Below are positions 13,010 through 25,929 of a stretch of DNA of 64,000 nt, piece after piece. Position numbers and translations under genes: made by a program. The stretch is taken from positions 989,001-1,053,000 of the forward strand of contig SMMW01000577.1 in the NCBI GenBank assembly GCA_004794655.1, read 5' to 3'. Origin of the DNA: Marisa cornuarietis (Eukaryota; Mollusca; Gastropoda; Architaenioglossa; Ampullariidae). How positions within the stretch are numbered: position 1 is the stretch's first letter; each line of letters begins with the position of its first letter. The notes below the pieces were generated by a model, which worked only from the letters and a program-made list of their open reading frames with translations, was not told the origin of the DNA and ran no database searches.

Positions 13010-13406
13010 ATGTCTGCGGTCATCTTGCGAGCTGGAGGAGGGGTCAGCTGCCCAGTTTCCCTCCTAAAGGTTGGCCTGAGCCTGCTGTCCCCTGTCCTGT
13101 GGGTCAGTCTGCTGCTACCTGGTGCAGTCTGTAAACATGATGGAGACGCGCCATGTCCTGCCGCAGAAACAAATCTGCTGTTGTCACCGCTCATTGCTAC
13201 AGGCCAGATACACTTAGGTTAGATAATTTTTTACCTCTTTCTTCTAATGTATTTCTAAGTGATTGCTTTTGATGTCACTCGCAAGAAAACTTTCAAAATT
13301 TCAAGTTAGGAAGAAAAGACTTTCTCGGTAACTGGCCGACATGCATGTTGCTAGGATAACTAGACACACTGACATGCTCAGTAAAATGGTTTACTTGACA
13401 TTACGC

Positions 13407-13487
<81 letters not shown>

Positions 13488-16400
13488 TAAAGTATTGTCT
13501 TCAAGTATCGGGTTGGTCTGTAAGGCGTATGTATTAACTCCCTTCGTCGCACACGACACTAACTTAGTCCCTCTCCACAGAGACACTAAAGATGTCCGGA
13601 GTCGCTCCCAGTTCTTAGTGATTTCCTTCGGAATGACAGAAGCTATATATAGAAATCAGGAACCGTGTACACTGTACATACCACATAGACACTGTAGAGA
13701 CTGTAAAGTCCCTTGTACCTCCCATTTTGCTATAGGAATGTGACACGTGATCTCTTCTTCCCGATATGGAGAAGAGAATCCAGGCATTCAAAAACAAGTC
13801 CCTGAGGATGCTTCTAGACTGTAGAATATACATGTAACGCAGACCCAGTGACTTTGTACATAGCAGACTCGTCCTCGGGCGACACCAGGCTACCTCCCTC
13901 CTTGTGGCACTGAACTGGCGCACGTCAGTGTGTTTCAGGCATGTGGCCCAGTGTCACGTGCTCAGAAATCTCTCTTGCCTCAGAAATCTGTAATGCTCAT
14001 CTGTCATAGTTATATGCCTAGTATAGTAAAAAGAATCACGGAACAAACGTTTTAAAACATTCCACAACATCGAAATTGATAGGCTGCTTATTTCTAAAAT
14101 CCTACACGTGCACAATATTAAGAGCTTTCGGGCGCCGTTTCTTGGAGAAAACATCTTTATAAAAGTCTAGATCTTATACGCGTGATTTTAATATGTGTAA
14201 GGTAGATTTCGAGGCACACGACTCCACCCTATTTAAATAATCTTACTATATCACATGAGCATCAAAAACATTCTCTTATCCTCAACCCACTCAAATTAGC
14301 TGTTAACGAAGTAAAACTAACATTAAAAAAAAATATATAAAATAAAGAAATAAAAAACTTTACTTTCCAGCTCAGGAGAAAAGTCGGGTCAGATGTCTAC
14401 CCGGGGCTGACCTAGAGAGCTACTCAGGGTTAATTACTGTGGACAAACCTGAATGTGAAAGCCAACTCTTCTTCTGGTTCTTTCCTGCTCAGGTAATATA
14501 ACCTACAACTAGTCTACATCGAATTTTACATCACATTCTTGTTTCGATGGACTTTAATTACACAGACTAGTTTACTACATAGAATATTCTACATGGACTG
14601 CTGTTAAACTTGACAGTATTGTACAATTACAACATGACGTGGCTATTAACCATGAAGCAGTTCATGCTGGTGGAGACACACAGCGTATTTATACAATATC
14701 AGCTGAGAGAACATTAAACTTACGCGTGTTTCTTCTTTAAGATATAAGTTCTGTATGCTCATCCTTGTATGCATCTAAACCAATAGGAGATTATAACATA
14801 ACTTTGAAAGCAAATCTGACTAGGAACGACCTAAAGACGCCCCCTTGATTCTGTGGCTGAATGGAGGGCCAGGTCGCTCTTCTTTCTACGGCGCCATGTT
14901 TGAGCACGGACCTTACCAGTTGACTAACCCCGACTCCCCGTCTGGTAAGTCCTCACATTTTCTTTCTATATTCTCTCTCAGTCTGGTAAGTCCTCACATT
15001 CTCTTTCTCTCTACTCTCTCAGTCTGGTAAGTCCTCACATTCTCTTTCTCTCTTCTCTCTCAGTCTGGTAAGTCCTCACATTCTCTTTCTCTCTACTCTC
15101 TCAGTCTGGTAAGTCCTCACATTCTCTTTCTCTCTTCTCTCTCAGTCTGGTAAGTCCTCACATTCTCTTTCTCTCTTCTCTCCCAGTGTGGAATGTGGAG
15201 AGAGGGGAAAGGCAGTGAACTTTGGAGATTAATACGATACAGAAATTTAAAAAAAAATTCTTTTCCTTCTGAGTTCAGTTACGAGACGAGACGTGACGTG
15301 GGTGAAGCACTTCTCTATGCTGTATGTGGACAACCCGGTAAGCGCTGTTTCCTTCATACAATTTTGTACGTGATGTCAGAAATCTTGAACAAATTAAACT
15401 GCCAAAAATATATTGAATGTGTTTTCGTGACATCTACAAAGGTCACAAACTTCATCGTCTTTATCCATTATCAATTATTATTATTATTATTATTATTCCC
15501 AGTAGTCTATGCAACATTCTGATTTGAAGACATTTTAATTTAATATCTTTAATATTATCAATGTTTTTGAAAATAATGTGCTAGTAAACATTTCTATCTA
15601 ATGTTTCATCCTGTTTTAAACAATTGATTGGTACGTGTGTGTATGATACCATTTTATCATAACACAGTCTACACCTTTCTTTTGGGATCGAATTACTGTA
15701 AGACTTTTTGTGTTATAAGTAATTGAAGATAGTTTAGTTATACTCACTCTATATAATTTTATGTATTTCTTTATGGCTTTATACAAGAATTAAAGCCTTC
15801 AAAATCAATGTTTATGCTACATTTTTTTACAGCTTAACGTGATATGAACGTTCCTCTTTCGTCAAGCAAGTGTTATTTAATTATATTCCTTTGTGGACCC
15901 AACTTCTGTGCAAACTGGTTTATTCTCAGTTTTAATCTTATCATTGCTAAAGACAGTCTCTGCAAAAATGACCCTTGTTTTCCCATACATCACTCTCTCC
16001 AACATCTCATCCGCTTTACATACATCTGTCCAGAAATTATTCACATTTATAAAAGAGCCAGCAGCAGAGCCACATTGAGTCTTAATAATCTGGACAAACT
16101 TGTCTACACTAGAGCTCCCTCTCGTGATGACAGCTTTGGGCTGTTTGATATTTCCCGTTGACCTTTCTGTCATGTATGATATGCCCGATGTCGCTGTTCA
16201 AAGTTCTGGAGATTCCACACTTTGTTTTGGGTGTATGTTCTTTAATACATTTTTTCATCGTAGACGGCTGTTGAATATTGCTAGTAGAAAGTATTATATG
16301 TTATCCTGTTTGACGTTCTTGGTCCAGAAAATAATATACATAAACTGGGCAGTCTGGGCAATTTTTGTTGTTGAAATAATCTTCAGTAGTCAGTAGTCAT

Positions 16401-19400
16401 AAGTGTGTCTTTGGATGACATGACACTTACACAGGTTTAATTTCAAGCTGCGTTAAAAATAAAAACGATTTTAACCAGATTGGCTGATTGTACACTTGTA
16501 TATCACTAATATTTTGATGAAACGATTTTGATTCCGACTTGACATATAGCCTTTGAACGGCTTGTGAAGTGGTACTAAATTCCAATGCACTGTAAGATTA
16601 AAAAAAAGAAAAAAAAAGAAAATGTATGAACAAGAAGATCAAAGACATGCACATCTCGCACATATGTGCCTTGGTTTGTACTTTATGTCATCGACCTCCA
16701 TCAAAATCTGCAGGTTGGAGCGGGCTACAGCCACTCCCTTAAGAACTGCTACTCGAAAACTCTGAATGAATCGACTGCTAATCTCTACAGGTAAAGTAAC
16801 TGATTTTGCGTTTGTGTGCACAGCATATGAAGACTAGATGACCTTTAAGCCTTAGCAGTCTAAACATTTGTTTACAATGTAAATGACATCGTAACAGTGC
16901 AAAGAAATTGATGTCTACCCATGTCATAATTTTACATATGCATCATACTGCATCTTAAGTTTTGAACACAAGGAAATAGTCAGAGATACTTCCAGCGTTT
17001 GAACCCGGAATGATCAGTATAAAGGTTAGCCAAATCGATAAATTCCACAGATGTACATATTACACGGTGTGTATAAAGGTAAGAACTAGCATAGAACTCC
17101 ACAGTGCTTTCTATACTCCGCGTCAAATTTTCTTATATAGCTATTGCCGTTGACAAAGGACTTTTATTTCTGTTATTCCTACTTTTTCAGTTTCCTTCAA
17201 CAATTTTTCGTCCTGTTTCCGCAGTTTTCAAAGAACGATTTCTACATTGGTGGCCAGGTAGGTCAGACTGACTAACTCATTCTAAAAGACTCAAAGACTG
17301 AAATTCCTTATTGTTAGGTCAGTGACCCATACAATTGGATTCATGAGCTTCCCACACCAGGGTAACCACGCCATTCCATTGCGAAAAATATCAGTGTAAG
17401 CAATGTAACAGGTTATATATCAGATTAGAACAGTTAACAGGCTAATAAGTGAAAAAATATACTCTTGAACGCACATACATCATTATATACCATTATATTT
17501 GTTAATTATATGATTGATACCAACTCTTACACGCACATACATAAGTATATTACATCGATCGCAGTACTCGTCGTCATTTTATCCCGTAGTATAGAAATCT
17601 GGTAACATTTGGAAAACAATGGTTATCAGTCAGGAGATTTTTAAGTAAATTATGGTAAGCGTTTCTATATTTTCGAGTCTCAGATCATTTAGTGATGTGC
17701 ATCCGAATCAAACGTGTATTTCATCATCGAGGTCGGAGTTACATTAGGAGCACCTAGCTAACTGAGGGTTGGGGCACAATATCTATATTTATGTTGTAAA
17801 TTTTAGTAGCACCGATACTGAATCGAATGAGAATATCTCGAAAATGTTTATCTGTACCATTCTGAACTACTTTTACTTTTTGTTGGGGTAACATTTCTCT
17901 CCTACATCATCCGGAATCTTATTGTTATCATCAGTCCCTCCTTGACTGAGCTACTGACGTCTTACAACGTGAATCAAACTCTGGTCTGTTTGTGGTCCCC
18001 TCCTCTCTGTGCCACACATCAGACGGAAGAAATTCGACAGAACATCTTGGTTCCTTTCTCAGGCCTCACTGTTTGGAATTCTCGTCGGAATCTGTTATGA
18101 AATTTCTTCCCCTTTCCTTTCTGTGTGTGTGCGTTTGAACTGGGACTCTAAATTCATCTCTTTAATAAATATCTTGCATAATTAGGCCTACTGTTTCGCT
18201 CACACCATAGTTCTGATCTATGCATTTAGTTCGTGATTTTATCAAGGTGTCATTTGTTGATGTCCACGTTTTTTTCATTATTTTTGTTGTCTTTCGTGAG
18301 CAGTGCGTTGAGCTCGCATCCACACAGGAAAATGTGCTGTACACATTGATTCTTATCCTAAACCTACCCAGTACACATAAGACGTGGGCGCAGACAAGAA
18401 TGAAACTGTAGCGAAGTGAGAAATCAAAAAAGAAGGGACAAGTGGGAATTATTTAACGATGAACTGAGACAGCAGGAAAACATAACATAGCACTGAATAG
18501 TTATCATACTACGAATACTATTAAGATTTAACGGTATTACGTGACGATGCACTGAGACAGTTGGAACCCAAGTAACAACATTTTTACAATATTTCAAAAA
18601 AAGAAATACTTATACTCAACGGAATGCAATGAACAAAAGGAACTCAGTTAAGCTTGAATTGTTACAGCGTTTTAAATAATACCAAGATGTTAGGGAATAT
18701 TATATGTCAGTGCTGAGTATGAATGGCAGCAGTTTTCATGCAGTGATCGTCGTGAATTCTACAGACATGTCTGTGTTGAATACAAATACAATGCAGTGAA
18801 CTTTGTCAGTCATACGCAGGCAAGTATGTGCCCGCCCTGGGCTACTACATCCACCACCAGATGAACAGCAAGGACAGGCCACGCATGCGCCTGAAGGGAA
18901 TCTTTATTGGATCTGGCTTCTGCGATCCGGAAAAGGTTGGTCTTATCATTGAGTGCGAAAACAATTGAATTACATTTACGTAGTGTGTCATAAAAGTACA
19001 GAAGACCAGTTTTACATCCATTATTGCATTACTTATGACCAAAAACACAAATATATTCATGTCTTTACCGGTATATCTAAACATACTGAGTACTTGGCTT
19101 GTGAACGGGAAGTTAGTCAAAACACCTCGACTTATGTCATTTGTAATCGTTACTGTTTCTCTGTCCTTACTTTGGTGGTACCATCTATACTTTCTTACCC
19201 TGTTGCTACTAATTCTTTTTCTTACTCAATTGGCACCCTTATGTAATTAGATACCACGAACTTTGTTTATGTTTGGCAGAAGGTTAAGACTGTTCAGCTT
19301 GTTTTGTAGATTTACCGGGGGAGTGACATCGTCGTCAAGTAGCAGGGGAAATAGTTCTTATAGGGCAGGTAAAAAGATCAAGAAACTAATAATTAATAAA

Positions 19401-22072
19401 AGAAAATAATGACAGTAACATGCGTGTGCCCCGACCGTTCATCAGATCCTTGTCTTACAATTAACTACTAGAATTCGTATTCTGATTATAGCATATTGCT
19501 TATTTTTTGTAGTATTACAGACAATCTTTTTATATGAGTGCTTTTCGAGAAGCAGGTGTACAAGCAGAAACCTTTGACCTTTGATTATTTATTGATTCCA
19601 CCATTGGGTCCTATCAAGGGGTAAGTCTTCGATATTCAAAAATGACATTGGGTCGTTAAATATTGCAGATATTGAAAATGTTTAATCTCTGGCTCGTACG
19701 TGAAACAATCACAATTATATAACAACAAAAACCATTGTTTTCGTGCATCTTATTTGAAACCATCACCACGCAATTTAAAGACTCATGAAATCGTGAAAAC
19801 TGCCTAATGGTTTCCTGAGAGGTATCTCCCATGACACGTGACACACTGCTTAGCTCTGCAAAGTTTGCCATATTGTCACCATCTGTTGCTCATGTAATTG
19901 TTATTGTGTGATTGTTATTTTGATGTTATGACTACAAATCCCCTCTGGGCTTATAGCCAATAAATAAATGAAATGAAATGGGTGCACATCTTGCAGTACT
20001 GGGACTGGCTCTGATGCTGTGATAGGCTTTGCAGAAAAAGAGTTCATGTGTTTCATCTTCTAGTTCTAATTTACACAGGGGACATGCCACGTGTCATGGG
20101 CCTCATCATTTCTGTATCGTAGCTTATATGATGCTTTATCAGATATTCCAAATCTAAAGTGGCCATAAGCTACTCTAAAATATTTCAGCTGGCAGAGGTC
20201 GATGTATCGTTGGGGCTAGAGATAGCTTTTAAGCATACCTCAAATATATCAGTACATAAAACTAAAGTTAACATGGATTAAAAAGTTAAATGACACCAAC
20301 ATCAGCGGAAAGATGTTTTGATAAAAATATACCTAAAACTTGTAGACATAGACAAATATGGTCCAAATGTGTACAAAGACACAGAACATAAAAATAACTT
20401 CTGGAAAGATGTACTAAATGCCTATAAGGATGTGTCAAGCCAGAAACATCTGAGGAGGTGTTGGCAGAACCAGTACACTTTAATAACAGACTTCAACTTG
20501 ACAACAAGGTTATTTTCATTAAAAACTGAGTCAGTACGGGGCTATATAGCCTTCAACATTTGTATAATGAATCTGAAGTATTTTTGTCATTTGGTGAAAT
20601 TAATGGCAAGTACGGATTTAAAATAGATTTAGTGACATACATGGGATGCACTAAGGTAATTAAAAAATTTATTCAGTCAACAGGCATTATAATTAGGAAT
20701 AATGCAGCTCTAGAGATTCCAAAATCTATTAAACCAATTAATTCTATAGAGAAAGGTACTAAATATTACTATGAAATATTGACAGAAAGTGCTAATAGTG
20801 CCCAAATGCTGTGATAAGTGCAAAATAAATGGACAATTACCCTGGAAAAGAATCTTTTCAAAGGTTCAAGGCATGAAAGATATTAAATTGAAATGGTTTC
20901 AGTATAGAATTACTCACATAATTCTAGGTACAAATTCCCTAGGAGAATATAAGGGGCTAGAAGTCAGTAATAAATGCACCTTCTGTGGCAATGAAAGGGA
21001 GACAACTGAACATCTATTTTGCCATTGTAAGGTAATTAAACTGTTCTGGACAAGCCTAGGAAAGACAATAACTGAAAAATGCACTAAAAATAATAATTTT
21101 AGTAAACGAGTCTATCATACTCTTTGGATATAACGTAAATTGCCAAATAGATAATACACTAGAGACTATACTATAAGAAGCAAAGCTTTTCATTACAAAT
21201 GTAAATGAGAGAAGAAACAGCCAGACTTAGGAGTTTTTAGTTTACAACTAAACAGAAGGTACAAGACTGAGGGATTTAACTCACTTATTAACATGAAATC
21301 ATGAATTAAAACTGTGACATGTGGCTCCAAGGAAACTCAATCTTTTAATGGATTTCCTGACTCATTCAGGATGCTTTGATAATAATTGTCCTTGGATAAA
21401 ACAACTGCTTTTCATGATGTATTTTGAAATTGTAACTGTTTCCTTTTTTGTGTCTTTTGAATGAATAACAGTTTACTCCTCTCCCTCTCTCTTTTTTCTC
21501 TCTCTCTCTTTTCCCTCTACCCCTAATTTTGTCTCTTGAATTTAAGAATGAAAGGGGTGCTTGAGACCAAGTTATGTGAACCGTACTTACTGAATAAAGA
21601 ATATTATATATATATATATATATATCAAGCAGGGTAGAGAGAAAGAGGACAATCCAAAGCAGTTGACGTGATATCGTCTATAGCAAAGGCTCATACCATA
21701 ATAAATGCTTGCTTCCTGCATGATAACAACACGCTGATAACCACTCGCTGATAGAATACTGTAATAAAGTGTTCTAGCAAGTGTGCTTATCCACCGCGAA
21801 CTAGCAAGTCTATTCAAAAGATGTCAGTATGTTGTATATGATCTTCTGAATGAAGTGTTGTAATGTGTTCATTACATGAAGACAGTTGCATTTTCTAGAT
21901 TTTTCCGGAGTTGCCAGAAATGTTATACAGCGTCGGTATCTATTCTGACTTCGATCGCCGTCAGCACATACAACGTGTCAGGGATGGCTGGAGCAAACCC
22001 AATCACAACCCCTACTATCCCAAAAACAATTCCTTTTGGGTAAGTACATTGGGACTAGTTTTTACCCCTTCC

Positions 22073-22118
<46 letters not shown>

Positions 22119-25100
22119 GATGGAATATCAGACATATTGATCTGGTTGTTTTAATTTCTTTTCAGGTAATTATGGACTACTACACCCGCATGGGGCATCC
22201 AAGTGAACGCTCGTATAATGTTTATGATCTTCGCTTCTTTAGAAAGGTAAGTTGATATCATCAAGCTATATCCTCTCTCCTTCCTAATGAGAGCGATGTC
22301 TTTAGCCTCACCTGCTGGAGGAGATTAGCTCTCCATGTTCTTTCTCTTTTTTCTTTTAGCGCCTTTGGGTTTTCATCGTATTTGGTGTATACAATATTTT
22401 AATAGGAAAACATTAATTTTTAGTAGCTACGTGTTTAGATCGTTCGCTACTGTAAAGACCATTGATGATAATTATGCAGCGATATGTATCTACCCTGTGA
22501 CTTGTGTACAGTAGCAAGTAACTGTGTGTTTATATATATATACACATAAAAAGATGTATATATATATATAAGTAGCTATAAGAAAACAAGTTTAGAACCT
22601 TGGTTAGTAATGGAACCGTCGATAACAATCATGATTTGATATGTGTCTAACCTTTTACTTGTGTACAGTACCAGGTAACTGTGTTTATATAGATATTTTT
22701 ATGCATAAAATATTGCAGTAGCTAAGAGAAAATGTTTAGAACGTTGGTTACTAATGGAACCATTGATGATCATGATTTGATATGTGTCTACCCTGTTACT
22801 TGTGTACAGTAAACATTGGTGATAATCATTATCTGATATGTCTACTATGTTACTTGAATGGCGGATGTGCTGCTTTTGTGACGGTTGTGTTACCTGTGTA
22901 TTTGTGTAGCAATACATTGATTTGGACTCCATTCTTATACACTTCCTGCGTAAGCCGTTAGTTCAGAGCTCCCTCCACGTTGCCAGCCCACCGGGATCAT
23001 CGGTACTTACGCCCGGCGCGTTTTTCAGTTCTCTGGAGAGCATCCGGGGCGTTAGAGAGGAGATGGCTCTACTGATGGATCACTACAAGGTCAGTTCCCG
23101 TGTCCAGCTGCTAAAGGAGGAGACACACGTACATCCTGCAGAAATATGTAGCATTCTGTTAATGTAAACAACTATTGTCAGTTATAATAGTGGGTCAAGA
23201 CCTTAAATGTTTTCTTATCTCTTAAAGAACAAACCGAGCACATCAATATTTCTTTATGATCTGGTTAGGTTCGTTTTAAAATAATAATTCCCAAAATATG
23301 AGTACATAATTATGCTTATTTTTAAAGATATAAGCCTTCAAAGATCGGCATTCTCACCTGCCACTAGGACAGCGGGAAAAATTACTCTCCTATACTGAAG
23401 AGTTCTCTTACGTGATTGAAGTATTTGTAACAGCGAGTGTGCATGTCTTCACGTGAAATGAAGAAACTTCGCTCAGGCTGTCGTGTTCAAAAAACAAATT
23501 TTTTTGCCCCAAAAATGAAACAGCTGAATTTGGAATACACCCGTACAGATTGGAACTTTATTAAGAAGCTTCGAATGAAGTTAACAAAATAATAAAATGG
23601 TCCAAACTGAATGCATTCAACAGACTGGTGTCGATCTTTTCCAGATCAAAATTTAATGGGCAACAATCACGGCCATTGCAGTCTACGTTGTATTATTACT
23701 GATTGTCTGTTACTAAGTGGGCGCATTTGAGTTAATTTTCCCATGTATATTATTGTTAATAAAATGTGAACACGTTTCAAAAGTGTTTGTCTAAGAGAAA
23801 CACCTGTAATTTTTTTATTTGATGGTTTCAAGCATTGCATTTTTATTTTATAGTTACAACTGACTACTGATAAGAATTTTTTTACAATTACAACTATAAT
23901 GATAGTTTGAAACATGTTTATTGATGCAAAATCTTATTTTTTCCTCATTTAGCTGCGTGCAAAATTTTCTATTTACTTACTTATACTCGCACGTGTTCCC
24001 GTTTAAGTTCCTTATAATGTGTTTATCACCCTCAGTTCTTTTTTCCCTTTTTTTAAGCTGTTTCGATCACGTACATCAATGGTGCCTTTACACTGTCAGT
24101 TGTTTTGAGCATTATGCTGGATAAAGATACGACTGATGATGTGTTTGTGACTGTCGCACGATGTTACTTGTAGACCAGACGGTGTATAAACTGTCGATGT
24201 TGTATATCTGATGCTTGGTCTACCAGCAGTCGTAGTTCGTTTTAACATCTCGTGCTTTTGTATAGTAAGCACTGCTGTATGAATAAGTTGCTTGTACTGT
24301 ATAAGTAACTGGGTAACAATTGATTTTGAAATGTTTTGAGCGAAGTTCGCATGGCACGTTTGAACAAAGCAGAGACCTGTATATACATATAAAAAACTAC
24401 AATTCTCATGTTATTCTAAATGCCATATAGATGCGACTATTTCTCATAACCACATATGTTTCATAGCATCCATGTGCAGGTTCTGTGCACTTAATTTGAA
24501 GTCTGTAATATACATCTAGAAAAATCACACAAATCATTAGATTTTAGTTTTCACAGTTTGGGTTTTTTTTTAAAAGAAGACAATGGAAACGTTTGAAGAT
24601 GAAAGACTACACGAGCTGTTCTTATTCCCAGTTCCTTATTAGCTTATTAATAAGGTTGTAAAGTACAATTTTATTCCATAAAGTTGGTTATTAATCTAAA
24701 ATAAGGCAAAGTACTGTTCCTTCTAGACAAAACTCAGCAGATCTGTAATTAATGGTTTGTAATACAACGCTGCTATGTTACTTAAACAAGGCATTAATCA
24801 TACACTGAATGTATGAAGCTCGGTAGATGCCTTTAGCTGTCTAAAGCTCTCCACTCCTTCATGACATACCCATATACTCTATATTACAGTATCAATATGG
24901 AAGTTCATTACTGCTTACGATTCAGTGTAATGATTCAAGTGTCTAAATCACAATGCAACTGTCAAAGGTTCCATTTTATAATATAAACTGTTTACGGTTC
25001 TACGTTACAATACATGACCCAGGCTGCTATCGGATGTTAACTGTCCAAGGTTGTAATTACACTGTCATTGTCTAAGGTTCTACATTACACGGGCAACATG

Positions 25101-25929
25101 GACATCATTGTCAACGTCAGAACAACGGAGGCTTATCTACTGGCCACGCCGTGGTCAGGTCAGGCCGCTTACAACAACAGTCAGCGACATCCCTGGTGGC
25201 ACAACGGTCAGCTAGCTGGCTTCTACACCCAAGTCCAGAATTTTACTCGTGTAAGGCGGCCTTCTGAGAGACTTAACTGCCATTCAGATTATATGTACTT
25301 CTGTTCAGTCCAATATTTCTCTCTGTCATAGTCATAGCTTCATAGCTTAAGTGCCTGGAGAATAAAAGAATGAGTCAGTATTTTTGAAAAGGAAAAGGGT
25401 AGGAGCGAGCTTTGGTTTAGGCAGTAGATCATTTATCTCAGTAACAGATAAAAAGTGAAAGTTTCTGAACGGCGAAATAAAACTATGCACTCAGTGACCT
25501 CAAACTGGAAACCTTGTGCTCGAAACGAGGCACACTGACCACACTGACCACACTGACCACGCGGCTGTCTGTGAATCGCAAGACAGGATGAAAATCACGT
25601 GGTGTGCGCAGGTATAAAACTTGCATGATGTGATGCAAAGTCTACAAAGTCTGCCTGTGACCAAAGTAAATGCCTTTCCCTGTCTCCCAGGGAGTCTTCA
25701 CTAGGGCAGGCCAGCAGTTGTGAGGGGTACCTACTGTACCTTATATCCATGTTATCAAGGTACATGATTTCGAAGGTTTAAGGGTTTTATTTACATATTT
25801 GTGCAGGTAATCATAAGGAATGCAGGTCACGATGCTCCAAGTGACCAGCCGGAGTGGACCTTGGACATGATGCAACGGTTCATCCACGACCAGCCCTTTA
25901 GCTTATTGACGAGTGGCGCTGTCTTATGA
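13010..25929 (+). CDS. Serine carboxypeptidase, CPVL-like, copy B
   Basis: Secreted or lysosomal S10 carboxypeptidase of 492 residues (human CPVL is 476). Exons: 13010-13217, 14371-14492, 14824-14944, 15279-15337, 16714-16790, 17191-17257, 18810-18935, 21899-22039, 22166-22246, 22910-23089, 25077-25250 and 25807-25929; every junction is GT-AG and in phase. The ATG at 13,010 opens a hydrophobic leader ([16 protein letters not shown]). Then come [18 protein letters not shown] (121-130, oxyanion loop), FEHGP, the nucleophile Ser219 in GGQSYAG, Asp403 in GNMDIIVN and His460 in GHDAP. Family members have Glu where Gln218 stands. Exon 3's donor lies inside a 41-bp tandem repeat. Intron 7 carries a Tx1/L1-like LINE and intron 10 a dispersed repeat, neither in copy A. 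The final exons are identical to copy A's. Confidence 0.93.
13407..13485. repeat. (AC)n microsatellite in copy B intron 1
   Basis: About 39 uninterrupted AC units lie 190 bases after the exon 1 donor. The run is long enough to be highly variable. Confidence 0.97.
13770..13930 (+). mobile_element. LINE C-terminal remnant in copy B intron 1
   Basis: One frame reads [17 protein letters not shown] and then stops. Further fragments in another frame read [12 protein letters not shown]. This resembles the stretch just after the reverse transcriptase in RTE-type elements, where an IQAFxxKxLRxLL block is common. It is short, broken and of low certainty. Confidence 0.4.
14941..15186 (+). repeat. Six-unit 41-bp tandem repeat, each unit with a splice donor and acceptor
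   Basis: Six head-to-tail units of 41 bp each begin TCTGGTAAGT and end in a pyrimidine run plus CAG. The first TCTG is the end of copy B coding exon 3 and the first GTAAGT is its donor, so the array duplicates an exon-intron junction. Units differ only by a few T/A or T/C changes. Copy C at the same exon border (33,994) has no such array. The true acceptor of exon 4 is at 15,278. Confidence 0.95.
20252..21626 (+). mobile_element. 5'-truncated Tx1/L1-type LINE fragment in copy B intron 7
   Basis: This stretch is absent from copy A, where the matching intron runs from about 5,095 to 5,160. Three open frames (20,318-20,626, 20,560-20,814 and 20,789-21,133) are pieces of one protein split by two frameshifts. 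The last reads [17 protein letters not shown], then [18 protein letters not shown], the cysteine/histidine knuckle after the reverse transcriptase in L1/Tx1-like ORF2 proteins. The 3' end carries AATAAAG followed by (TA)n. The reverse transcriptase core is missing, so it is a dead 5' truncation. About 65 bases of target seem to have been lost at the insertion. Confidence 0.8.
22076..22116. repeat. (AC)n microsatellite in copy B
   Basis: About 20 AC units follow the donor of the exon ending at 22,039, equivalent to 5655-5705 in copy A. Confidence 0.95.
23462..24396 (+). repeat. Dispersed repeat, copy 1 (second copy at 56,531-57,418)
   Basis: About 930 bp inside copy B intron 10 match 56,531-57,418 in order and orientation. 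Shared words include TTTTTGCCCCAAAAATG, GATACGACTGATGATG, GCTTGTACTGTATAAGT and AGCAGAGACCTGT. No protein frame spans it. It is absent from copy A intron 10 (8116-8802), so it arrived after the duplication as part of a roughly 1.3-kb insertion. I do not recognise the family. Confidence 0.8.

Noticed and set aside
15565..16620. Defined transposon in copy B intron 4
   Set aside because: About 1 kb is absent from copy A and ends A-rich, but I see no target duplication or coding blocks, so deletion from A is equally possible.
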